Both the position numbers and the translations under genes were made by a program. From positions 1-64,000 of the forward strand of contig NZ_JADEYH010000020.1 of NCBI RefSeq assembly GCF_017114865.1: 64,000 nt of DNA, read 5' to 3'. Below the pieces are notes generated by a model. The model worked only from the letters and a program-made list of their open reading frames with translations. It was not told the DNA's origin and searched no databases. This document shows, in pieces, positions 23,707 through 31,872 of this stretch; positions within the stretch are counted from its first letter, which is position 1, and every line of letters starts with the position of its first letter. This DNA comes from Streptomyces verrucosisporus. GTDB lineage: Bacteria; Actinomycetota; Actinomycetes; Streptomycetales; Streptomycetaceae.

Positions 23707-24159
23707 GTCGCTCTCCCCCTCTGGGTGTCTGTGGTGTCTCCAGCGCACGTAACGCGCGAGAGGCCGGACTTGTGCCCGACCTGAGGCGGAGATTTTGCCT
23801 CACTTCAAGCCCTGTTACTCAATCGACACCCAACCGCGCCCCTGATGGGGTGACCGAGTCGGCCGTCGACCGAGGGCCCGGGACGGCCCTCGTGTCCACT
23901 TTGCGCGCACCGCCTCCCCTCTTTTCCACGATCACGACCTGCGAAAACATGGATTTTCCGGCATTTTTCGGAAGGCCCTGAGGGGCTGCACGCGTGTGAC
24001 CGAAAAATCGCGTGTGTGATCGATCACAGCCGGTTCGAACCATGGAGGAATTCCCGGATTTCGCCTCATAACGCCGGGCGCGGCGAGGTTATTCCATGAT
24101 CGCCTTTCGTCCCGTCCGGCCCCGTCCCCGGCCCCGTTCCGCACCGCGTCCGCGGGACG
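23707..24159. other. 453-base intergenic region upstream of DUF4193 gene
   Basis: This region is noticeably AT-richer than its surroundings between 23930 and 24100. It contains a perfect palindrome at 24015-24028, an inverted repeat ATTTTTCGG (23963-23971) / CCGAAAAAT (24000-24008), and GGTTCGAACC at 24031. It should hold the DUF4193 promoter (minus strand) and the 3' end of the cutRS message. No ORF is convincing. Confidence 0.6.
24015..24028. promoter_or_regulatory. Perfect 14-bp palindrome, CRP-like half-sites
   Basis: TGTGATCGATCACA is perfectly symmetric with TGTGA/TCACA half-sites as in CRP-family operators, though with a 4-bp instead of 6-bp spacer. It lies about 310 bases upstream of the DUF4193 start. 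Confidence 0.45.
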
Positions 24160-25437
24160 TCAGACGGGGAGCGTGACCCGCACCACCAGTCCGCCCTCCT
24201 CGCGCGGCCTGGCCGTGACCGCCCCGCCGTGGGCCCGCACCACCGACCGCACGATCGACAGCCCCAGGCCGACCCCCTTGTCGCTGCCGGTGCGCTCGGT
24301 ACGCAGCCTGCGGAAGGGCTCGAAGAGGTTGTCCACCTCGTACGCCGGGACCACCGGGCCGGTGTTCTCCACCACCAGCACCGCCTGCCCCGGCTGGGCC
24401 CGGGTGTCCACCGACACCCAGCCCTCGCCGGGCACGTTGTAGCGCACGGCGTTCTGCACCAGATTGAGCGCCACCCGCTCCAGCAGCACCCCGCTGCCCT
24501 GCACATACGCGGGCCGGCGCACACCCCGCAGCTCCACGCTCCCCTCCTGGGCCTCCCCGCGCACCTGCTCCACGGCCTGGGAGGCGACCTCGGCCAGGTC
24601 CACGGACTTGCGGTCAACGATCTCGTTCTCGCTGCGGGCGAGCAGCAGCAGGCCCTCCACCAGCTGCTCGCTGCGCTCGTTCGTGGCCAGCAGCGTCTTG
24701 CCGAGCTGGACCAGCTCCGGGGAGGCGCCGGGATCGGAGAGCTGGACCTCCAGCAGGGTGCGGTTGATGGCCAGCGGGGTGCGCAGCTCGTGCGAGGCGT
24801 TGGCGACGAACCGCTGCTGGGCGGTGAAGGCCCGGTCCAGCCGGTCCAGCATCTGGTCGAAGGTGTCGGCCAGCTCCTTGAGCTCGTCGTCCGGTCCGTC
24901 CAGCTCGATGCGGCGGTGCAGGTCGGAACCGGCGACCCGCTGGGCGGTGCGCGTGATGCGCTCCAGCGGCGAGAGCACCCGGCCGGCCATGACGTAGCCG
25001 AAGGCGAAGGCGGCCACGGCCAGCCCCAGCAGGGCCATCAGGGACCGGTTGAGCAGGGCCTCCAGGGCCACCTGCCGCTGGTTCTCCATGCACTGCTGGA
25101 CGGCGGCGGTCAGCTCCTGGGGGGTCAGCTCCCCGCCGTCCGCCCGGCTGGGCAGACTGCAGACGGCGTCGGTGGTCTGATCCCGCACACCGATGATCTG
25201 GAAGGGCAGATGGCTGCCGTCCTTCAGGGCCTGGGCCGCCAGCAGGTAGATGATCGCCAGCAGCACCATCCCGGCGATCAGGAACATCCCGCCGTACAGC
25301 AGGGTCAGGCGTATGCGGATGGTGGGCCGCAGCCAGGGATGGGAGCGGCCCGGCTGGAAGGGGTCCCAGGTGGGCTTGGGCGGGGCCGCCGGGGGCTGGG
25401 GAGGGGGGCCGGGGGTACCGGGCGTGCTGGGTGTCAT
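24160..25437 (-). CDS. cutS: Sensor histidine kinase CutS
   Basis: A 425-residue membrane kinase. After a Pro-rich N-tail come TM1 (about 45-70), an extracytoplasmic loop with two cysteines (C93 and C116), TM2 (about 133-152), HAMP, and the HisKA box ASHELRTPLA with phospho-acceptor H216. The HATPase region shows NLVQNAVRYN and DKGVGLGLSIV. It is encoded seven bases after its response regulator, which matches CutR closely, so I assign CutS. CutRS of Streptomyces is linked to secretion stress, and the paired cysteines are thought to sense extracytoplasmic redox or disulfide state. Confidence 0.9.
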   Translation of the reverse strand: MTPSTPGTPGPPPQPPAAPPKPTWDPFQPGRSHPWLRPTIRIRLTLLYGGMFLIAGMVLLAIIYLLAAQALKDGSHLPFQIIGVRDQTTDAVCSLPSRADGGELTPQELTAAVQQCMENQRQVALEALLNRSLMALLGLAVAAFAFGYVMAGRVLSPLERITRTAQRVAGSDLHRRIELDGPDDELKELADTFDQMLDRLDRAFTAQQRFVANASHELRTPLAINRTLLEVQLSDPGASPELVQLGKTLLATNERSEQLVEGLLLLARSENEIVDRKSVDLAEVASQAVEQVRGEAQEGSVELRGVRRPAYVQGSGVLLERVALNLVQNAVRYNVPGEGWVSVDTRAQPGQAVLVVENTGPVVPAYEVDNLFEPFRRLRTERTGSDKGVGLGLSIVRSVVRAHGGAVTARPREEGGLVVRVTLPV

Positions 25438-25444
25438 GAGGGGC

Positions 25445-26098
25445 TCATATGCGGTATCCGGAGCCGGGCACGGTGACGATCACCGGCGGCTCGCCGAGCT
25501 TGCGGCGCAGGGTCATCACGGTGACCCGTACGACGTTGGTGAACGGGTCGGTGTTCTCGTCCCAGGCCTTCTCCAGGAGCTGCTCGGCGGAGACCACCGA
25601 TCCCTCGCCCCGCATGAGCACCTCCAGCACCGCGAACTCCTTGGGGGCCAGCTGCACCTGCCGGCCGTCGCGGAAGACCTCGCGGCGGTTGGGGTCCAGC
25701 CGGATCCCGGCGCGCTCCAGCACCGGCGGCAGGGGCGCGGTGCTGCGGCGGCCGAGCGCCCGCACCCGGGCGGTCAGCTCGCTGAAGGCGAAGGGTTTGG
25801 GCAGGTAGTCGTCCGCGCCCAGCTCCAGGCCCTCCACCCGGTCGCTGACGTCACCGGAGGCGGTGAGCATCAGCACCCGGGTCGGCAGGCCCAGCCGGAT
25901 GATCTCGCGGCACACGTCGTCGCCGTGGACCAGCGGCAGGTCGCGGTCGAGCACCACCACGTCGTAGTCGTTGACCCCGACGCGCTCGAGGGCCGCGGCA
26001 CCGTCGTAGATTACGTCGACGGCCATGGCCTCCCGGCGCAGTCCGGTGGCCACGGCATCGGCGAGCAGCCGCTCGTCCTCGACGACGAGTACGCGCAC
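25445..26098 (-). CDS. cutR: Response regulator CutR (OmpR family)
   Basis: A 217-residue response regulator: receiver domain with VVEDE at the N-terminus, phospho-acceptor D51 in VVVLDRDLP and the KPF lysine near residue 100, then an OmpR-type winged helix ending VPGSGYRI. The sequence agrees almost throughout with the S. lividans CutR I remember. GTG at 26098 has AAGGAAGGAC upstream. It is co-transcribed with cutS. A tandem 8-bp repeat with 11-bp spacing lies about 200 bases upstream and is a candidate for its own binding site. Confidence 0.92.
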   Translation of the reverse strand: MRVLVVEDERLLADAVATGLRREAMAVDVIYDGAAALERVGVNDYDVVVLDRDLPLVHGDDVCREIIRLGLPTRVLMLTASGDVSDRVEGLELGADDYLPKPFAFSELTARVRALGRRSTAPLPPVLERAGIRLDPNRREVFRDGRQVQLAPKEFAVLEVLMRGEGSVVSAEQLLEKAWDENTDPFTNVVRVTVMTLRRKLGEPPVIVTVPGSGYRI

Positions 26099-26295
26099 GG
26101 GCGGTGTCCTTCCTTCGGTCCTCGGGGCTTCGCCGGGCGGGAACCGTCCCGGCCGTTCCGGGACGGCGCGGGGCGGCACGGAGCGGGGCGGGGGTGCGTC
26201 CCGTCCTGCTCCGTCATGTCCATCGTGCCCGCGACCTCAGTAAACGGGCCGTAAGGGACCTCCGTCGCAGCCGTTCACCTAATTTTCGTCCTTCT

Positions 26296-26314
26296 TGAGG
26301 TTTCTCTGAGGTTT
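26296..26314. promoter_or_regulatory. Tandem direct repeat, candidate CutR operator
   Basis: TGAGGTTT occurs at 26296-26303 and again at 26307-26314. The 11-bp spacing is one helical turn, as for OmpR-family dimers binding head to tail. It lies in the divergent region between cutR and a small gene and could control both. Confidence 0.5.
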
Positions 26315-26482
26315 GAGATGGGGAGGACGGCATTACACCCGCGATCACGCCCTGTAGACGGCATGTCACGACCCCTCTTCCCAGCCCCGGGAGAGCCGTC
26401 GGCCGACCGCTCGGGGTACACACCGTGATCGCCCCACCCCCGGCACACCCCGTGCCGACGACCCACGACGAGGGGGCGCACC

Positions 26483-26659
26483 ATGGACGCGTTCACCGCA
26501 GGCATTCTGCAGCGCATACGGACCACGGAGTCCGACCTGATCCGCGCTCGTGAGTCGGGCGACGACTTCCTGGTGGACGTCGAGCAGGCCGAGCTCGAGG
26601 ATCTGCGCCGTCTGGCCGCCGAGTACGGAGTGGAGGTCGGCGCCACCACCAGCGCCTGA
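26483..26659 (+). CDS. Small conserved protein, 58 residues
   Basis: An ATG at 26483 with a GAGGGGG site opens a 58-codon frame: MDAFTAGILQRIRTTESDL, then an amphipathic acidic helix and a short tail ending GATTSA. The composition is helical, with no membrane segment and no cysteines. It is divergent from cutR and followed at once by a strong terminator, so it is a genuine monocistronic unit. I recall a similar small gene beside cutRS in other Streptomyces. The function is unknown. Confidence 0.75.
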   Translation: MDAFTAGILQRIRTTESDLIRARESGDDFLVDVEQAELEDLRRLAAEYGVEVGATTSA

Positions 26660-26667
26660 CCGGCAGT

Positions 26668-26714
26668 GCACGGCGGCGCCCCGGGAGGTTCCTCCTCCCG
26701 GGGCGCCGCCGTGC
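26668..26714. terminator. 21-bp-stem hairpin, bidirectional terminator
   Basis: GCACGGCGGCGCCCCGGGAG (from 26668) pairs with the complement ending at 26714 around a short loop. It sits between the small gene and the convergent inositol-phosphatase gene and can serve both. Confidence 0.9.
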
Positions 26715-26761
26715 GGGGGTGCGGGAGGGGCCGGTGTCCCTCGCTCCCGGACCGGCGCCGT

Positions 26762-27646
26762 TCAGTCGTGCCAGGCGCCCAGTTCCTCCAGCAGCGGCTG
26801 GAGGGCGCCGAAGACCCCGGGCGAGGCGGCCACCGTCAGTTCGCCCGTCGCCGGGGAGCCGGGCCGCCCGCCGGTGAGGGCGCCCGCCTCGCGGGCGACC
26901 AGATCGCCCGCGGCGAAGTCCCAGGGGTGCAGCCCGCGCTCGTAGAAGCCGTCCAGCCGCCCGCCGCCCACATCGCACAGGTCGATGGCGGCCGAGCCGG
27001 AGCGGCGGATGTCGCGGACCTTCGGCAGCAGGCGGCGGACCACCTCGGCCTGGGCCCCGCGGCGCTCGGCGACGTAGTTGAAGCCGGTGCCGATCAGCGC
27101 CTGCTCCAGCGGTGGCGAGGGGCGGCAGCGCACACGCCTCCCGTTCAGCCAGGCGCCCCCGCCCAGCACCGCGTGGTACGTCTCACCGCGCGGCGGTACG
27201 TGGACCACGCCGACGACCGTCTCGCCCCGGTGCTCGGCGGCGATCGAGACGGCCCAGGCAGGCTGTCCGTAGAGGTAGTTCACTGTGCCGTCGATCGGGT
27301 CGATCACCCAGCGCACTCCGCTGCCTCCCTCGCTGGAGGCCCCCTCCTCCCCCAGGAAGCCGTCCTCGGGACGGTGGTCGGCCAGGAAGCCGGTGATCAG
27401 CTTCTCGGAGGCCAGGTCCATCTCGGTGACGACGTCGACGGGGCTGCTCTTGGTCGCGGCCACCCCCAGGTCGTCGGGGCGCCCCTCACTCAGCAGCGCG
27501 CCCGCCCGGCGGGCGGCCTCCAGCGCGAGGCCCAGAAGCTCCCTGTGGAGCGGGTCCGCCACGGCGGCGGTCGCACGGTCGGTCTCCGCTCCGGTTCCGG
27601 CAGGGCTGCCGGCGGCGGGCCCGGCGGAGCTTGCGGCGTCGGTCAC
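26762..27646 (-). CDS. Inositol monophosphatase-family phosphatase
   Basis: A 294-residue Mg2+/Li+-sensitive phosphatase of the IMPase superfamily. The metal-site motifs are GEEG, then WVIDPIDGTVNY (the DPIDGT signature) and WDFAAGDLVAREAGA near the C-terminus. The first 30 residues are a variable Ala/Gly-rich leader. Substrates could be inositol phosphates, histidinol phosphate or NADP-type compounds; sequence alone does not decide. The start is GTG 27646. It lies 61 bases downstream of the ferrochelatase gene on the same strand. Confidence 0.85.
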   Translation of the reverse strand: MTDAASSAGPAAGSPAGTGAETDRATAAVADPLHRELLGLALEAARRAGALLSEGRPDDLGVAATKSSPVDVVTEMDLASEKLITGFLADHRPEDGFLGEEGASSEGGSGVRWVIDPIDGTVNYLYGQPAWAVSIAAEHRGETVVGVVHVPPRGETYHAVLGGGAWLNGRRVRCRPSPPLEQALIGTGFNYVAERRGAQAEVVRRLLPKVRDIRRSGSAAIDLCDVGGGRLDGFYERGLHPWDFAAGDLVAREAGALTGGRPGSPATGELTVAASPGVFGALQPLLEELGAWHD

Positions 27647-27707
27647 GGCTCTCCTAAGCGGTGTGGTGCGGGCATCGGACGGGGGTCGTACGAGCGCCGG
27701 GACGGCG

Positions 27708-28820
27708 TCAGGCGTACGGGCTGTCGGCGCCCGCGGCGGCGGGCTTGGGCGTACGCGCCGGGCAGCAGCCCACCGGGCACACGTCGTGGCTGGGCCCCAG
27801 CGCGCCCAGCGCGCAGCGCTCGGGGTGCTCGCCGCGCTCGGCGGCGGCGCGCTCGGTCACCAGGTCGCGCACGGCCGCGGCGAAGCGCGGGTCGGCGCCG
27901 ACGGTGGCCGACCGCACCGCCGGCAGGCCCAGCTCCTCGGCCTTGGCCATCGCCTCGGTGTCGAGGTCGTACAGGACCTCCATGTGGTCCGAGACGAAAC
28001 CGATGGGGACCATCACCGCGGCCGGCGCGCCCTGCCCGTGCAGCGTCTCCAGGTGGTCGCAGACGTCCGGCTCCAGCCAGGGGATGTGGGGGGCGCCGCT
28101 GCGGGACTGGTAGACCAGTTCCCAGGGCCTGTCCACCCCGGTCTCCTCGCGCACGGCGGCGGCGATCACCCGCGCCGCGTCCAGGTGCTGGGCGACGTAC
28201 GCGCCGCCGTCGGGCCCGGAGGTCTCGGACTGGGACAGGGGGATGGAGTGGGTGGTGAAGACCAGGTGCGCCCCCGCCCGGACGTCCCCGGGCAGCTCGG
28301 CGAGGGCGGCCAGCACCCCGTCCGTCATGGGGCGGACGAAGCCGGGGTGGTTGAAGTAGTGCCGCAGCTTGTCCACCCGCGGCACCCGCAGTCCCTCGGC
28401 CTCCAGGGTGGCCAGGGCCTCGGCGAGGTTCTCCCGGTACTGGCGGCAGCCGGAGTACGAGGCGTACGCGCTGGTGGCCAGCACCAGGATCCGGCGGCGG
28501 CCGTCGGCCACCATCTCGCGCAGGGTGTCGGTCAGGTACGGCGCCCAGTTCCGGTTGCCCCAGTAGACGGGCAGGTCCAGCCCGTTCGCGGCGAAGTCCT
28601 CGCGCAGGGCGGCGAGCAGTTCGCGGTTCTGGGCGTTGATCGGGCTGACCCCGCCGAACAGGTAGTAGTGCTGCCCGACCTCCTCCAGCCGCTCCTTCGG
28701 AATGCCTCTTCCGCGGGTGACGTTCTCCAGGAACGGCACCACGTCGTCGGGCCCCTCCGGTCCTCCGAAGGACAGCAGCAGCAGGGCGTCGTAGGGGCGG
28801 GCGTCAGTTGCGTCGGACAT
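27708..28820 (-). CDS. hemH: Coproporphyrin III ferrochelatase
   Basis: A 370-residue ferrochelatase that inserts Fe2+ into coproporphyrin III in the pathway used by actinobacteria (also called CpfC). The catalytic histidine is H191 in TTHSIPLSQ, with FGGPEGP at the N-terminus and GFVSDHMEVLYDLD near residue 280. Actinobacterial enzymes bind a [2Fe-2S] cluster through one internal and three C-terminal cysteines; here C125 (SGCRQY), C336 and the CPVGCC group (348-353) are in the right places. The C-terminal 17 residues are a disordered tail. ATG at 28820. Confidence 0.93.
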   Translation of the reverse strand: MSDATDARPYDALLLLSFGGPEGPDDVVPFLENVTRGRGIPKERLEEVGQHYYLFGGVSPINAQNRELLAALREDFAANGLDLPVYWGNRNWAPYLTDTLREMVADGRRRILVLATSAYASYSGCRQYRENLAEALATLEAEGLRVPRVDKLRHYFNHPGFVRPMTDGVLAALAELPGDVRAGAHLVFTTHSIPLSQSETSGPDGGAYVAQHLDAARVIAAAVREETGVDRPWELVYQSRSGAPHIPWLEPDVCDHLETLHGQGAPAAVMVPIGFVSDHMEVLYDLDTEAMAKAEELGLPAVRSATVGADPRFAAAVRDLVTERAAAERGEHPERCALGALGPSHDVCPVGCCPARTPKPAAAGADSPYA

Positions 28821-28963
28821 GTCTCGATCCTGCCATCCGGCTCCGGAGCCCACCGCGCGGACCCGCGGGGGTCCGGGAGAGGCCCCGCGTGAGTATGATC
28901 CCCCTCCGACCGGCGGGGGCCACCGTCCGCGCGGTACGCCAGCCATGGGGAGGGCCGTCAGCG

Positions 28964-30307
28964 ATGACCACGCACACAGCACGGCGCACGGGGCGGCCCG
29001 CGCCGCCGACGTGGCGCAACTGGGCGGGCAACGTCACCGCCCGCCCGCTGCGGACCTCGGCTCCCTCCACCACCGAGGCGCTCGCCGAGGTGGTGCGCCG
29101 CGCCGCCGAGGACGGGCTGACGGTCAAGGCCGCCGGCACCGGGCACTCGTTCACACCCGTGGCCGCCACCGAGGGGGTGCTGATACGCCCCGACCGCCTC
29201 ACCGGCGTCCGCCGGATCGACCGTGAGGCCATGACGGTGACGGTGGCCGCCGGGACGCCTCTGAAGCGGCTCAACGAGGCGCTGGCGGCCGAGGGGCTGT
29301 CCCTGGCCAACATGGGCGACATCATGGAGCAGACCGTCTCCGGCGCGGTCGGCACCGGCACCCACGGCACCGGCCGCGACTCCGGCTCGCTCGCCGCCCA
29401 GATCCGCGCCCTGGAGATGGTCCTGGCCGACGGATCGGTCCTGCGGTGCTCGGGGGGTGAGGGAGGTGAGAACGGGGATGTCTTCGCGGCTGCCCGCATC
29501 GGCCTGGGGGCGCTGGGGGTGATCACCGAGATCACCTTCGCCGTGGAGCCGCTGTTCCTGCTGACCGCGCGCGAGGAGCCCATGCGCCTGGATGCGGTGC
29601 TGGAGGACTTCGACCATCTGGTGCGCGCCAACGAGCACTTCGAGTTCTACTGGTTCCCGCACACCGACCGCTGCGTCACCAAGCGCAACAACCGCGGCGA
29701 CGGCCCGGCCGACCCGCTGCCGCGCCTGGGCGGCTGGCTGGAGGACGAGCTGCTGTCCAACGGTGTCTTCCAGGCCGCCTGTTCGGTGGGCCGGGCCTTC
29801 CCCGCCGCCGTTCCCGGTATCGCGCGGATCGCCGGCCGCGCCCTGTCCGCCCGCACCTACACCGACATCCCCTACAAGGTGTTCACATCCCCGCGCCGGG
29901 TCCGTTTCGTGGAGATGGAGTACGCCCTGCCGCGGGAGGCCGCGGTGGAGGCGCTGCGCGAACTGCGTGCGGTGGTCGACCGTTCGGGACTGCGGGTGAA
30001 CTTTCCCGTCGAGGTGCGCGTCGCGCCCGCCGACGACATCACGCTGTCCACGGCCTCGGGCCGCGACACCGCCTACATCGCGGTGCACGTGTACCGGGGC
30101 ACCCCGCACGAGCGGTACTTCACGGCCGCCGAGCAGATCATGGTCGCGCACGGCGGGCGTCCCCACTGGGGGAAGCTGCACAGCCGCGACGCCGGTTACC
30201 TGGCCGGGGTCTACCCGCGCTTCGCGGAGTTCACCGCGCTGCGCGACCGCCTCGATCCGGACCGGGTGTTCGGCAACGACCATCTGCGGCGGGTGCTGGG
30301 CGACTGA
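28964..30307 (+). CDS. FAD-linked D-arabinono-1,4-lactone oxidase-like protein
   Basis: A 447-residue flavoprotein of the L-gulonolactone/aldonolactone oxidase family. The PP-loop region is AAGTGHSFTPVAAT, whose histidine is the covalent FAD attachment site in sugar oxidases such as Streptomyces alditol oxidase. GAVGTGTHGTG is the second flavin-binding segment, and the C-terminal HWGKLH motif is characteristic. The substrate may be a sugar lactone or alditol. ATG at 28964 has GGGGAGGG ten bases upstream. It is divergent from hemH and probably monocistronic. Confidence 0.88.
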   Translation: MTTHTARRTGRPAPPTWRNWAGNVTARPLRTSAPSTTEALAEVVRRAAEDGLTVKAAGTGHSFTPVAATEGVLIRPDRLTGVRRIDREAMTVTVAAGTPLKRLNEALAAEGLSLANMGDIMEQTVSGAVGTGTHGTGRDSGSLAAQIRALEMVLADGSVLRCSGGEGGENGDVFAAARIGLGALGVITEITFAVEPLFLLTAREEPMRLDAVLEDFDHLVRANEHFEFYWFPHTDRCVTKRNNRGDGPADPLPRLGGWLEDELLSNGVFQAACSVGRAFPAAVPGIARIAGRALSARTYTDIPYKVFTSPRRVRFVEMEYALPREAAVEALRELRAVVDRSGLRVNFPVEVRVAPADDITLSTASGRDTAYIAVHVYRGTPHERYFTAAEQIMVAHGGRPHWGKLHSRDAGYLAGVYPRFAEFTALRDRLDPDRVFGNDHLRRVLGD

Positions 30308-30785
30308 GCCGGGCGCCGGGCCACCGCCGTCAGCCCGCCGCCCCGCCCGTCCTCCTACCGGGCCGGGTCGCACGTATCTTCCTCTGTGCACCCCGCCAGG
30401 CGGTTTCCGGCCAAGATGGTGGCTCCGTTTCGGCGGATTCCGTGAAGATCCACACCTTCGATGCCGTCTTTTTGCGACCCGCGCGGTGTTCAACTCCCCC
30501 GCACTGTGAGAACTTGGGCGGCGTGCCGATCCAACGGTGTGGCCCCAATGGAGTAGTGTGGCGAGCCCTGACCCCGGCTCCGGTCAGCCGGTACCACGGA
30601 CAGTCACCGATCCGGTCACTTTCCGTGGTCAACAGGCAACCGTGCCACAGTGGCGGATCAGGGCGCGGGCCCGACACGCCGGGCAGGTCGGCAAGGTTGT
30701 GGCAGGCTGCGCCCGGGCACGCCACACTCGTCCAACGGGAGCAGCGACGCACGTGACGTCGGCAGGCACCACCCGGGAGGTTCCC
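30308..30785. other. 478-base intergenic region upstream of sepH
   Basis: No gene or long repeat is seen. Bases 30400-30660 are less GC-rich than average and should carry the sepH promoter or promoters. TAGTGT at about 30553 is a possible -10 element. The last 100 bases include the sepH ribosome-binding site GGGAGG just before the start. Confidence 0.5.
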
Positions 30786-31814
30786 ATGCCCGAACTGCGT
30801 GTCGTGGCCGTCAGCAACGACGGCACACGGCTGGTGCTCAAGGCTGCCGACAACACGGAGTACACACTCCCGATCGACGAGCGGCTGCGAGCCGCCGTCC
30901 GCAACGACCGCGCCAGGCTCGGCCAGATCGAGATCGAGGTCGAGAGCCATCTGCGCCCCCGCGACATCCAGGCCCGCATACGGGCCGGAGCCACCGCCGA
31001 GGAGGTCGCCCAGCTCGCCGGTATCCCCGTGGACCGCGTACGGCGGTTCGAGGGGCCGGTGCTCGCCGAGCGCGCGTTCATGGCCGAGCGGGCCCGCAAG
31101 ACACCGGTGCGCCGCCCCGGCGAGAGCACCGGCCCGCAGCTCGGCGAGGCCGTGGCCGAGCGGCTGATGCTGCGCGGCGCCGACAAGGACACGGTGCAGT
31201 GGGACTCCTGGCGCCGGGACGACGGCACCTGGGAGGTGCTGCTCGTCTACCGGGTGGCCGGTGAGCCGCACTCGGCGAGCTGGACGTACGACCCGCCGCG
31301 GCGGCTGGTGCAGGCCGTGGACGACGAGGCACGGGCGCTGATCGGCGAGAGCGACGACACCCCCGAGCCGAGTTTTCCGTTCGTGCCGCGCATCGCGCGG
31401 CTGCCGCGCGACCGCTTCGACCGGACGGAGCGTTCCGACGCCTCCGAGTCCGAGCCCCCGGAGGCCCTCGGCCAGGACGGGGTCGGCGAGCGGGACTCGC
31501 TGACCAGTCTGCTGGAGGCGGTGCCCAGCTTCCGGGGCGATCTGGTGGTGCCGGAGCAGTCCTCCTCACCCGACGGCGCGCCGGAGGACGAGGCCGAGGA
31601 GCCGGAGGCGGTGGAGCCGCCCGCTCCCGCGGCGAGCGCGGGGGCGGCCTACGCCGATGTGCTCATGCCGCGCTCGGTGGCGGGCCACCGCGACCGGCTC
31701 ACGGGCAACACCGACCGCCAGGCCGAGGCGGACGGCGTCCGTCCGGGCCGCCGCGCCGCGGTCCCCAGCTGGGACGAGATCGTCTTCGGCACGCGCCGCA
31801 AGAAGCAGGAGTAG
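30786..31814 (+). CDS. sepH: Cell-division regulator SepH
   Basis: A 342-residue DUF3071 protein. The conserved N-terminal domain (MPELRVVAVSNDGTRLVLK to about residue 170) includes a helix-turn-helix-like segment (RAGATAEEVAQLAGIPVDRV). A long acidic disordered region follows, and the conserved C-terminal PSWDEIVFGTR motif closes the protein. SepH of Streptomyces binds FtsZ and stimulates its assembly during sporulation septation and vegetative cross-wall formation. ATG at 30786 has GGGAGG upstream. An 18-bp perfect hairpin follows the stop. Confidence 0.93.
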   Translation: MPELRVVAVSNDGTRLVLKAADNTEYTLPIDERLRAAVRNDRARLGQIEIEVESHLRPRDIQARIRAGATAEEVAQLAGIPVDRVRRFEGPVLAERAFMAERARKTPVRRPGESTGPQLGEAVAERLMLRGADKDTVQWDSWRRDDGTWEVLLVYRVAGEPHSASWTYDPPRRLVQAVDDEARALIGESDDTPEPSFPFVPRIARLPRDRFDRTERSDASESEPPEALGQDGVGERDSLTSLLEAVPSFRGDLVVPEQSSSPDGAPEDEAEEPEAVEPPAPAASAGAAYADVLMPRSVAGHRDRLTGNTDRQAEADGVRPGRRAAVPSWDEIVFGTRRKKQE

Positions 31815-31853
31815 GCCGAGGGGCGGCGGGGCCGGGCCCCGCCGCCCCTCGGC
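31815..31853. terminator. Perfect 18-bp-stem hairpin between convergent genes
   Basis: GCCGAGGGGCGGCGGGGC pairs without mismatch with GCCCCGCCGCCCCTCGGC around CGG. It starts immediately after the sepH stop and serves the convergent sulfurtransferase gene as well. Confidence 0.92.
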
Positions 31854-31872
31854 GTGTGCGCCGGTCCGCTCC

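Noticed and set aside
24031..24040. GGTTCGAACC resembling a tRNA T-loop
   Set aside because: No acceptor, anticodon or D arms can be formed around it. It is simply a 10-bp palindrome.
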